A stretch of DNA of 50,145 bases from Heliobacteriaceae bacterium (lineage in GTDB: Bacteria > Cyanobacteriota > Vampirovibrionia > Gastranaerophilales > Gastranaerophilaceae): the NCBI GenBank assembly GCA_031265495.1, contig JAISCP010000099.1, forward strand, positions 1 to 50,145. Direction: 5' to 3'. The translations under genes and the position numbers were made by a program. This document shows, piece by piece, positions 31,985 to 39,710 of the stretch. The notes under the pieces are model-generated. The model was not told the origin of the DNA and did not search any database. It worked only from the letters and a program-made list of their open reading frames with translations. Position 1 is the stretch's first letter. Every line of letters begins with the position of its first letter.

Positions 31985-33261
31985 TGAAAAAGGTTTTACA
32001 GAATATTTTTTCAATTAAAAATGAGCAACAACATAAAGTGTTACGTGTGCTTGGTGTAAAACTGAAAATTCGCAAAAAGAGAAAGACCTCCGGTGATTTG
32101 ATTAATGAAAAATTCAAGTTGTTGGTGGATTTTACAGATTCTGATATCAAGTATGAACCTTCGGCAATAACGGCAGAAATTTTTGCAAATAGTATTGGAC
32201 ATGAACCGTTTGATGACAACATTGCAAGAAGCTACTTTTTAAGAGCGATGTATAAGCACAATCTAAAATATACGCCGGAAGAATATGTCCAGGATTTCAA
32301 AGAGGCTGTTTTTAATTGTTCATTTGCAAATAGAAAGTACATTGATTTTTGGGCAACTCAAGCCCATCAAAATCAGATGCCAAATTTCAAAGAAGATTTT
32401 GAAATATTGCTTAATAAGTATAGCATAACGGAGCTTGGATGGTTTGCTGTCTCTTTTTATGCATTAAGCCCGGATAACGAACAAAGAGTTTCAAAAATTA
32501 TTCAAGATATAAAAAGCTCTTTTCCCGAGTATGAATTATGGCACTTTCCTGCCCTATGCCGCATTTGTGTTGAAAATAAAATTTTTATTGACGAAAGAAC
32601 CACAAAGGCTGCAAAAATATTTGAAATCATGCAAAAAACAGACGAAAATACTTTTATTGATTTTGTAAAAGATAAAAATGTAGCAGTTGTAGGGAATTCA
32701 CCTTGTGAAAAAGGACTTAAAAAAGGTAAAGATATTGATGCCCATGATATTGTAATACGTTTCAATAATTTTTCTACTGATGCGGAATACTCTGAGGATT
32801 ATGGACAAAAGACGGATATTTGGTGCAGAGTTGTATCTTCAGATCAAATTTTTAGGGAAATTTCAGATGATACAAAGATGGTAATTCTGCCATCAAAATT
32901 GTGCTACTTTGAATTGTGGGATATTATTGATCGCATAATTGATTGGGACAAGGCAGGTGTGCCAATTGGCTGGTTTCCAATGCATGTTACACAAGAACTA
33001 AAGCAAAATTACGGCATTATGCGAGCTTCAGCGGGAATTAAAATGATTTATTGGATGAAAAAAATCAAAAAAGACTTAAATCCGCAAGATTTTTTCGGCT
33101 TTGCATTTACAGACCAACTGGAAAATTGGAACAACAGGCATTATTTCAAACTTAAAAACGAAACATTACAACACATAGGCTTGAATCACAATTGGCATTC
33201 GGAAAAAAGAGTGTTTGATGAATTAGTGAATAAAATTATTCAGGAGGATACTAATGCATAA
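31984..33261 (+). CDS. GT29 (sialyltransferase)-like protein
   Basis: A 425-residue protein; ATG at 31984 overlaps the preceding stop, preferable to the track's 31954. From residue ~232 comes VAVVGNSPCEKGLKKGKDIDAHDIVIRFNNF, which resembles the L-sialylmotif of GT29 sialyltransferases (CAVVGNSG..G..IDSHDFVLRMN). YGIMRASAGIKMIYWMKK..DFFGFAF resembles the S-motif region, and HNWHSEKRVFDELV resembles the terminal His/Glu motif. The N-terminal ~220 residues are helical and unassigned. No CMP-sialic acid genes are nearby, so the donor may differ. The gene is notably AT-rich compared with the flanking chromosome. Confidence 0.7.
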   Translation: MKKVLQNIFSIKNEQQHKVLRVLGVKLKIRKKRKTSGDLINEKFKLLVDFTDSDIKYEPSAITAEIFANSIGHEPFDDNIARSYFLRAMYKHNLKYTPEEYVQDFKEAVFNCSFANRKYIDFWATQAHQNQMPNFKEDFEILLNKYSITELGWFAVSFYALSPDNEQRVSKIIQDIKSSFPEYELWHFPALCRICVENKIFIDERTTKAAKIFEIMQKTDENTFIDFVKDKNVAVVGNSPCEKGLKKGKDIDAHDIVIRFNNFSTDAEYSEDYGQKTDIWCRVVSSDQIFREISDDTKMVILPSKLCYFELWDIIDRIIDWDKAGVPIGWFPMHVTQELKQNYGIMRASAGIKMIYWMKKIKKDLNPQDFFGFAFTDQLENWNNRHYFKLKNETLQHIGLNHNWHSEKRVFDELVNKIIQEDTNA

Positions 33262-34345
33262 AGTGATTAAATTTTGTGGGTTTAAAATAAAAATCAGACT
33301 TAATGAAGATGATTTGATGCCGTTGAGGGTGGCGAATCGTGAGCTTGAAGTGAAACTTTTAAAGGAACGTGAGAACTTTAGCAGGCTTATGAATTCTGAC
33401 CCTCGAAAGCCTAAATGCTATTTGTTAAATGTAAACATTGGCAAAAGATTTCACGAACACGAAGGCGGCACAAGCGTAAGGGAAAATATTGAATACTTGT
33501 TAGACAAAAACGGCTTGGAGTTAGTTTGGACTGATGTCAACAACCCTGTGGAAGAAATCGATGAAGATTTTTTCAGGTTGATAATGTCAAAGTGCGACTT
33601 ACTTTTGATAAATGGTGAAGGCATTTTACATCATAACCGCGGAGTGAACCATCTTCAAAAATGCAGGATAGCGAAGGAACTCGGCAAAAAAGTTGTCCTG
33701 ATAAACGCAGTATGGCAGGAAAACTCTGAAACCAAAGAATATTTAAAATATTTTGATTTAATAAGCGCGCGGGAATCCTATTCTGCTAATGAAATGAAAA
33801 AAGATGGTGCGCTTGAGCCATTGGTGGTTCCTGATATGACCTTTTATAATCACAAAATTGAAGAGGGGAGATCCTCTTGTAAAAATCAACTGATTTTTAC
33901 AGACAGTGTTGACATAGAAGTGTCGGCTCATTTGTGCAAACTTGCAAAAAATAACAACTCGCCTTATTTTTTCATGACTACAGAATCGGGTAATTTTACA
34001 TCAAACATTAAAGGCAAACAATCCTTGCTAAAATACTCCGATATATCTGAAACTAAATACATTATAACAGGAAGATATCATGCCGCTTGTTTTGCAATTA
34101 TGAACAAAATACCCGTACTTTGTGTTGAATCAAATACCTATAAAGTAAACGGGCTTATGGCCGATGCCGAGCTTGAGGAGCATCTTGTACTAAAGGCGGA
34201 TGCAAAATCTTTGACACAAGATAGAGTCAGAGATTTTATGCTGCAAAACCATAGTGAATTTTGTAATAAAGCCGAAGAGTACTCCAAAAACGCCGTCTTG
34301 AAAATTGAGAACTTATTTGAAAAAATTAAGGAGATAGCGCTATGA
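33254..34345 (+). CDS. polysaccharide pyruvyl transferase family protein
   Basis: A 363-residue protein with features of the PF04230-type fold: CDLLLINGEGILHHNRG (like the GGGSL site), KVVLINAVWQENS, DLISARESYSANEMKKDGA, VVPDMTFY, KYIITGRYHAACFAIMNKIPVLCVESNTYKV (the family's GxRxHA motif). The first ~65 residues carry an extra helix. It may pyruvylate the glycan or be a family member with other function. It overlaps the previous gene by 8 nt and the next by 4 nt. It is only distantly similar to the CsaB at 18077-19045. Confidence 0.82.
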   Translation: MHKVIKFCGFKIKIRLNEDDLMPLRVANRELEVKLLKERENFSRLMNSDPRKPKCYLLNVNIGKRFHEHEGGTSVRENIEYLLDKNGLELVWTDVNNPVEEIDEDFFRLIMSKCDLLLINGEGILHHNRGVNHLQKCRIAKELGKKVVLINAVWQENSETKEYLKYFDLISARESYSANEMKKDGALEPLVVPDMTFYNHKIEEGRSSCKNQLIFTDSVDIEVSAHLCKLAKNNNSPYFFMTTESGNFTSNIKGKQSLLKYSDISETKYIITGRYHAACFAIMNKIPVLCVESNTYKVNGLMADAELEEHLVLKADAKSLTQDRVRDFMLQNHSEFCNKAEEYSKNAVLKIENLFEKIKEIAL

Positions 34346-35337
34346 ATTATTCTATAAACAAATTTGAACAATTAAAGATTCAATTAAATCTGGATAAAGT
34401 CCCAAAATTTACAGAAATAAGGTTGGAAACTTCAAACATTTGCGGATATAGCGGCTTTATGTGTCCAAGGAAAAAAATGACAAGAAAGCTTGGCACTATG
34501 AGCATTGAAGATTTAAATTTAGTTCTCGATCGCTTTGATGATATCAAATACGAATTAGATTTTCACATGCACGGTTATGGCGAAGCTCTGCTTTGTGAGG
34601 ATTTGCCTGAATACCTCAAGCTGGTAACAACACGAAAGCCAAATTTCACACCTTGCATTATTACAACACTGGGCTATAAAAAAGATAAACAATGGGTTGA
34701 AGCTTTATTTAAAAATGGCTTGAGTAAATTATCTATTTCTTGTTACGGTTATGATAAAGAAACGTATAAACAAGTTCACGGAGTTGACAGCTTTGAACTT
34801 GTTAAGGAAAATCTTGAATTTATCGCATCATTGCAAAATAAATACAATTTTCACTTAAAAGTCGTCCTTGATGAATTTGGAGATAATTATCCGCTTCCAA
34901 AAGGATATACGAATAAAAAAATCCAAAAACTAAAAGAAGATTTTGTACAATATTTGAAAAAAACAGGAATATCACGTATAAGCGAACGCGTCTTGCACAG
35001 TTTTGGCGGCGGATTTGAAAAACTTCAATCCGAGCAAAATAAACCCCCTTGTTCTGTTGTTTGGGGCAAAAGGCGGTCGCATATTCAAATTCTTTGGGAT
35101 TTAAATGTTTGCACTTGCTGCCATGACTATGACGGCTCTATTCTTTGGGGCAACTTGAAGGAAAGGTCTCTTGAGCAGATATATAAATCGCCGCAAAGGA
35201 TGGAGTTTATAAAGTCACTTTGCACCTTTGAACAAAGACCGCAATTATGCGTCAAATGCTCTGCTTTATCCAAGCCCGGACATTATGACGAGGAGTATAA
35301 AGCTATACAAGAATTTATGGGGGAGAAAAACAAATGA
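34342..35337 (+). CDS. radical SAM/SPASM-like protein with altered cluster motif
   Basis: A 331-residue protein with radical-SAM layout: EIRLETSNICGYSGFMCPRKKM at residues ~23-45, FHMHGYGEALL (like GGEPLL), LSISCYGYDKETYKQVHG, and a C-terminal Cys-rich SPASM-like region (C..VWGKRRSHIQILWDLNVCTCC...WGNL...S..QIY.S...CTFEQRPQLCVKCSAL). The usual CxxxCxxC reads CxxxGxxC, with GGC replacing the middle cysteine codon. Either the cluster is bound differently, the enzyme is inactive, or there is a sequence error. Within the operon it may modify a sugar or peptide. Confidence 0.8.
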   Translation: MNYSINKFEQLKIQLNLDKVPKFTEIRLETSNICGYSGFMCPRKKMTRKLGTMSIEDLNLVLDRFDDIKYELDFHMHGYGEALLCEDLPEYLKLVTTRKPNFTPCIITTLGYKKDKQWVEALFKNGLSKLSISCYGYDKETYKQVHGVDSFELVKENLEFIASLQNKYNFHLKVVLDEFGDNYPLPKGYTNKKIQKLKEDFVQYLKKTGISRISERVLHSFGGGFEKLQSEQNKPPCSVVWGKRRSHIQILWDLNVCTCCHDYDGSILWGNLKERSLEQIYKSPQRMEFIKSLCTFEQRPQLCVKCSALSKPGHYDEEYKAIQEFMGEKNK

Positions 35338-36527
35338 GTAAAGAAAAGGTGTTATTTTCATTAGATTTTTTGAGACTTTCCGAAACGTCTTACAAGACTA
35401 GGTTGTTAACCTTTTGGAATATTTTAGAGTATCAGCTTAAACTGGCAATTGGCAATAATGTTGAAAGATTTAACCCCTATAATTCAGGTTTTAATGTGGG
35501 AGAATTTTATAAATTAGCCGGTGTTCAACAAAATGAGCCTTTGAGCTGGGTTGGGCTCTATGCGCTAAAAGATGTCCCCGGCGCCGCAGTTCAATATTTT
35601 GCGAAATATCTAAAGGCTCCCCTTGTTATATACTATGGTGCCCCCAAAATTGTTAAAGCAATTCACAATAAGCTCAATATTCCATATATTAGTTTCGAAC
35701 CACATCCCGTTAGATTTTTAGATGATATTTTCTTCTATTTTCAGACAAATAATGAGAAGATATTTAATCGCATAAAAAAATATCAAGTCGATGAAAGACT
35801 TTTTTATATTCAAGCCGGTTTGCATAAAGCAATGTTTGCACCCCAGCATGTTGATGTAAAACCAAATTCAATTCTTTTTGCGGGACAAACAAATGGAGAC
35901 TCCTCTTTATATAAAGACGGAAAACTTTTAAGCATTTTCGATTTTGAGCACAGAATTAAAGAGTTTGGAGAAAAATATGAAAAAATTTATTACAAAGCTC
36001 ACCCTTATAATAAAGATTTAGGTAAAACCATAAGTTTTTTAAAGCAATATCCCTTTGTTGAATTTATCAACGAAAGTGTTTATAAGCTAATGTCAAAAGA
36101 AAATATTGCAAAAGTATGCGCTATAACATCAGGAGTATGTTATGAGGCAAAATATTTTGGCAAAAATGTGGAATTTTTAAGCACGCCTCATCTAAACTTT
36201 AACTATTCAAAAGACTGTATATTTGATGAAACGATATCATTATCTGTGCTTAACGAATTTTTTGACCCACACTTTTGGAGTGATATTTTGCAAGACATTA
36301 TACCAACTGTCCCCTCCCCGGGTTTTTTAATTCCACACAGAGCAAACCGTATCAGAGCCGCAATTGGCGGATGGTGGTCGATAGTTGAAATTGACCCGAC
36401 AATTTGTTTGACAGACCTAAAATACGGCAATCTTGAAAATGAAATTTTAACCCTTAAACGAAGCAGGCCTTATTTTAAAATAAAATCGAAATTGCAAAAA
36501 TTATTTAGAGGAAAAAAATATGACTAA
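35334..36527 (+). CDS. GT-B-like capsule biosynthesis protein (unassigned)
   Basis: A 397-residue protein I cannot assign firmly. IYYKAHPYNKDLGK and VCAITSGVCYEAKYFGKNVEFLSTP resemble the C-terminal domain of GT-B-fold capsule proteins, where a SSV.FEALLLGK motif lies beside the nucleotide site. SILFAGQTNGDSSLY could be the start of the second domain. No TM helices are evident. It overlaps both neighbours (4 and 8 nt). A glycosyltransferase role is inferred from fold-like motifs and operon context. Confidence 0.65.
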   Translation: MSKEKVLFSLDFLRLSETSYKTRLLTFWNILEYQLKLAIGNNVERFNPYNSGFNVGEFYKLAGVQQNEPLSWVGLYALKDVPGAAVQYFAKYLKAPLVIYYGAPKIVKAIHNKLNIPYISFEPHPVRFLDDIFFYFQTNNEKIFNRIKKYQVDERLFYIQAGLHKAMFAPQHVDVKPNSILFAGQTNGDSSLYKDGKLLSIFDFEHRIKEFGEKYEKIYYKAHPYNKDLGKTISFLKQYPFVEFINESVYKLMSKENIAKVCAITSGVCYEAKYFGKNVEFLSTPHLNFNYSKDCIFDETISLSVLNEFFDPHFWSDILQDIIPTVPSPGFLIPHRANRIRAAIGGWWSIVEIDPTICLTDLKYGNLENEILTLKRSRPYFKIKSKLQKLFRGKKYD

Positions 36528-37215
36528 AAATGATTATTTACAACAGTATAAAATTTTGCACACAGAAAACAATTATTACGGTGCAAGCTCTTTACGATAT
36601 CTTGATTACGTTTGTATGATAATTGATTACTTAAAACCTAAAGTGGTACTGGATTTTGGATGCGGCAAAGCTGCTTTAATAAAAGAGCTCACGCAGCGCT
36701 ATCCGACTATTGAGTTTTACGGCTACGACCCTGCAATCCCGGGACGCAATATTTTGCCGATTGAAAAAGCTGACTTAGTTGTAAATACGGATGTTTTAGA
36801 GCATATTCCTGAAGATGCGCTACCGGAAGTCATTGCAAAAATCGCATCCATATCTGATAATGCATTTTTCGTACTCCATCATGCACTTGCTCGCCAAATT
36901 TTACCAAACGGTCAAAACGCTCATTGTACAGTAAAGCCGCCACAGTGGTATTATGAGCTATTCAGTAAATATTTTAAAAATCCTTATCCTCTGCCAAGCA
37001 AAGATTTGCTCCGGTCAGCGGTCATAACTTTTACCCCGTCAGTGGATTTTTTGAATACATACAGCAGCATTACAAGACTTTCGCCGATTGTAGTAATGCA
37101 GGAAAACAGAAAAATTATCCCATATAGGTTAGGGAAGTTGATCTCATACTTTATTCCTAAAAAGAAAAATCGTAAGCATTTCCGCGAAAAGTATGTGCAA
37201 ACGAAGAAAGGTTAA
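36520..37215 (+). CDS. class I SAM-dependent methyltransferase
   Basis: A 231-residue protein. KPKVVLDFGCGKAALIKEL is motif I of the Rossmann SAM-binding fold; IEFYGYDPAIP is motif II; ADLVVNTDVLEHIPEDALPEVIAKIA is the motif IV region typical of O- or C-methyltransferases of this superfamily. The C-terminus is basic (PKKKNRKHFREKYVQTKKG). In this operon it probably methylates a sugar or chain end; the substrate is unknown. Confidence 0.85.
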   Translation: MTKNDYLQQYKILHTENNYYGASSLRYLDYVCMIIDYLKPKVVLDFGCGKAALIKELTQRYPTIEFYGYDPAIPGRNILPIEKADLVVNTDVLEHIPEDALPEVIAKIASISDNAFFVLHHALARQILPNGQNAHCTVKPPQWYYELFSKYFKNPYPLPSKDLLRSAVITFTPSVDFLNTYSSITRLSPIVVMQENRKIIPYRLGKLISYFIPKKKNRKHFREKYVQTKKG

Positions 37216-37217
37216 TT

Positions 37218-39041
37218 ATGAAACTCTCTAAAACAACCGCACAGAACTCATTTGAATACCGATGGCTTTTAAGCCGGATATTTCCGTATATCAAGCCATA
37301 CATGGCACGTATAATAATCGGATTTTTAATTGCCGTTCCTGTCGGTATGCTTGACGGCGTGGTTGCGTTGTCCTTGAAACCATATATGGATTATGTTATT
37401 GGGCAAAAGGATTTGGTATTTGCGCTTTTTGGGCGTGATTTTTCAATAACTTGGCAGACAATCGCCTTTGCGATTCCCTTTGGAGTAGTTGCATTTGCCA
37501 CGATTCAAGGGGTTTTAAGATATCTAAACAGCTATATTTCAAAATGGGTAAGTCAGAAAATTACAAACTGTGTTAAAATTGACCTCTTTAAGCGACTTGT
37601 TTACATGGACGCTTCATTTTTTGACGAAAATCGCTCAGGCATAATTCTTTCAAGATATTCAAGCGATGCCAAAACCGCATCTGACGGAATTGTAGACAGG
37701 TGCGAAGGCATTATTGTGTCGGGTTTTGGCGCTTTGAGTCTGATTGCCGTTATGCTTTATAGTTCTTGGAAGTTAGCAGCAGTGGGCGTTTTCGTTCTGT
37801 GTGTTGCATTTATTCCTGTACATTTAATGAGAAAAAGAATACGCAATGCCTCAAATAAAAATATGAAAATCGGCAGCAGTATTAACACCAATTTCAACGA
37901 AACCTACCATGGCAACCGTGTTATGCGGGCATACCGCCTGCAAGAGCATCGTGTATCCCGTCTTTCTGCGAAGATAAAGGAGTCTTTTGATGTTGATATG
38001 TCGCTAACAAAGCGTTCGGGGTGGATGTCGCCCCTGATGTATTTGATTGCCTCAATCGGGATTGCGATTGTATTGAGCTATGGAACGCAATTAATTACAA
38101 GCGGACAAATGACTGCCGGCTCATTCGCATCGTTTGTAACGTCCCTTCTCTTACTTTACAAGCCTGTTAAAACATTGGGCAATACGATGACGGGGCTTCA
38201 AGGCACGTTCGTTGCAATGGGGCGTGTATTTGAGTTGTTTGATTTATACCCTGAAATACAAGATGGCGAAAATGCCATTGCGATGAAGGGATTGAGCAGC
38301 GGAATTGAATTTAAGGATGTATCTTTTGAATATGTCGCCGAGCGGCCTGTTTTGAAAAATATTAATTTGAAAATCCGGAAAGGTGAAACCCTTGCAATTG
38401 TTGGAAATTCCGGAGGAGGTAAATCTACTCTAATAAGTCTTTTGTCACGCTTCTATGACGTAACATCGGGTGCAATCACAATTGACGGGGTTGACCTGCG
38501 CGACTTGATAACGGATTCCTTGCGAAAAAATATCGCCCTTGTGTTTCAGGATAACTTCTTGTTTTCAGGCACAATTAGAGAAAATATTTTGATGGGAAAT
38601 TATGATGCAAGCGAGAACGAATTGGAGCGCGCGGTAAAATCGGCACACCTTGAAGAAATGCTCGCTGAACTCCCTGATGGACTTGACACTTTAATCGGTG
38701 AGCGCGGCACAACGCTTTCGGGCGGACAGCGTCAACGTGTTGCGATTGCGCGGGCTATGATTGCAAGCGCCCCGATAATTATTCTTGATGAAGCAACATC
38801 GGCTCTTGATAACAAATCAGAAGCGATTGTTCAAAAAGCCCTCGACAATTTAATGCAGGATAAAACTGTATTTGTAATTGCCCACAGGCTTTCCACTATT
38901 AAAAATGCCGACAGGATTGCTGTAATCAATGAGGGCGAATTGACGGAACTTGGTACGCACAGCGAGCTTATGGATATCAAAGATGGCAAATACAGACATT
39001 TGTACAAAATGCAATTCAAAACGCAGGAGGAGGCGCTTTAA
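37218..39041 (+). CDS. MsbA/PglK-like ABC exporter (fused permease-ATPase)
   Basis: A 607-residue half-transporter: six TM helices in residues ~20-315 and an ATPase domain from ~350. It has Walker A GNSGGGKST, Q-loop VFQDNFLFSGTIREN, signature LSGGQRQRVAIARA, Walker B IIILDEATSALD and H-loop IAHRLSTIKNADRI. No C39 peptidase domain is present. As the last gene of a locus without wzx, wzy or an initiating transferase, it most likely flips the completed lipid-linked glycan, as PglK or lipid exporters do. It has a short 2-nt gap after the methyltransferase. Confidence 0.93.
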   Translation: MKLSKTTAQNSFEYRWLLSRIFPYIKPYMARIIIGFLIAVPVGMLDGVVALSLKPYMDYVIGQKDLVFALFGRDFSITWQTIAFAIPFGVVAFATIQGVLRYLNSYISKWVSQKITNCVKIDLFKRLVYMDASFFDENRSGIILSRYSSDAKTASDGIVDRCEGIIVSGFGALSLIAVMLYSSWKLAAVGVFVLCVAFIPVHLMRKRIRNASNKNMKIGSSINTNFNETYHGNRVMRAYRLQEHRVSRLSAKIKESFDVDMSLTKRSGWMSPLMYLIASIGIAIVLSYGTQLITSGQMTAGSFASFVTSLLLLYKPVKTLGNTMTGLQGTFVAMGRVFELFDLYPEIQDGENAIAMKGLSSGIEFKDVSFEYVAERPVLKNINLKIRKGETLAIVGNSGGGKSTLISLLSRFYDVTSGAITIDGVDLRDLITDSLRKNIALVFQDNFLFSGTIRENILMGNYDASENELERAVKSAHLEEMLAELPDGLDTLIGERGTTLSGGQRQRVAIARAMIASAPIIILDEATSALDNKSEAIVQKALDNLMQDKTVFVIAHRLSTIKNADRIAVINEGELTELGTHSELMDIKDGKYRHLYKMQFKTQEEAL

Positions 39042-39058
39042 GCCAAGGTGTATGAGAG

Positions 39059-39164
39059 AAATAACAAATAGAGAGCGGGATTGTCGCTTGTTGCACTCGG
39101 TTATACAAACGAAGAGATTGCAAAATCACTTGCTATAAGCGTTCATGCGGTGAAGCTGATCTAA
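39059..39164 (+). pseudogene. LuxR-type helix-turn-helix fragment, frameshifted
   Basis: ITNRER in one frame is followed, after a one-base shift near 39080, by LSLVALGYTNEEIAKSLAISVHAVKLI and a stop. Together they make the core of a LuxR/NarL DNA-binding domain (..REREVLSLVALGYTNEEIAKSL.IS..TVK). No receiver domain precedes it and the final helix is cut off. It is a remnant, not a gene. Confidence 0.75.
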
Positions 39165-39185
39165 TTAATGAAACTCTTGCGATGC

Positions 39186-39217
39186 CGGGTATTATTAAAC
39201 ACCCGAATTCTTTTTTT
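39186..39217 (+). terminator. probable intrinsic terminator after the glycan operon
   Basis: CGGGT, loop attattaaac, ACCCG, aattc, then TTTTTTT. The stem is short (5 bp) but GC-rich and followed by seven Ts. It lies ~145 bp after the ABC exporter, just past the LuxR remnant. Confidence 0.6.
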
Positions 39218-39295
39218 AGCTCTACCAACCTTATTTGAAGTTTTTCATCATCCAGCTTTCCTATACTGTACAACTAGAGAGGCAAGATAGAAAAG

Positions 39296-39424
39296 TTGAA
39301 GAGATTCAAGGATTTATTAAACAAACTTGGGAACAAGAAAATTATCATATTTTCTTTAATAATTTGTTCTGTGCTGTGTTTTGTTACCGAATTTGCAGTA
39401 AAGGAGATGAAACTTGCAGCTTAA
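39296..39424 (+). CDS. possible small membrane protein (42 aa)
   Basis: A short ORF not in the track, starting TTG: LKRFKDLLNKLGNKKIII is amphipathic/basic, FSLIICSVLCFV is a single membrane helix, and it ends EMKLAA. The upstream AGAGAGG lies ~12 nt away, a weak position. It overlaps the Cys-rich ORF by 11 nt; the AAAGGAG of the second ORF lies inside the end of this one, suggesting coupling. It could instead be the N-terminus of a broken longer gene. Confidence 0.35.
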   Translation: MKRFKDLLNKLGNKKIIIFSLIICSVLCFVTEFAVKEMKLAA

Positions 39425-39572
39425 TGTTGAAAAAATGAAGAATTTTGATGATAAATTAAAAGAAAATACCGTCAAAAAAGGTCATAAAATACCGGGTAAT
39501 CCTATTATCAAGATAGATAACAGTGGCGGCTTATGCTGCAACCAGTTATGCGGCTTGTTACCCTGTGGATGA
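39414..39572 (+). CDS. small Cys-rich peptide ORF (52 aa), possible secreted or modified peptide
   Basis: An ORF not in the track. Start TTG at 39414 has AAAGGAG with ideal 7-nt spacing; an internal ATG at 39435 is an alternative. The N-terminal ~35 residues are charged and leader-like (VEKMKNFDDKLKENTVKKGHK), and the protein ends SGGLCCNQLCGLLPCG. The cysteine pattern is CC-X3-C-X4-C directly after a Gly-Gly pair, as might be expected of a precursor with a cleaved leader and a disulfide- or thioether-bearing core. There is no recognised family; no C39 peptidase or dedicated maturase is adjacent, although an ABC exporter and a radical-SAM-like gene are nearby. It may also be a fragment. Confidence 0.4.
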   Translation: MQLNVEKMKNFDDKLKENTVKKGHKIPGNPIIKIDNSGGLCCNQLCGLLPCG

Positions 39573-39710
39573 GTTTCAGGGATAACAGGGAGGTTGTGTT
39601 GGCGGGGATGTTTTTTCCATACCTCTTAACCTCCTGTTCACTAATCCCTATTTACTAATATTATCAAGTTGTACAATGTGATTTTTTAGTCCGCCTGTTA
39701 TATTAATACT

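Noticed and set aside
39235-39438. 67-aa plus-strand ORF
   Set aside because: It is out of frame with the two small ORFs that have better start signals, and its composition is unconvincing.
37218-39572. Bacteriocin exporter (peptidase-containing) paired with the Cys-rich ORF
   Set aside because: The ABC protein has no N-terminal C39 peptidase and is embedded by tight spacing in the glycan operon, so a dedicated peptide export pairing is not supported.
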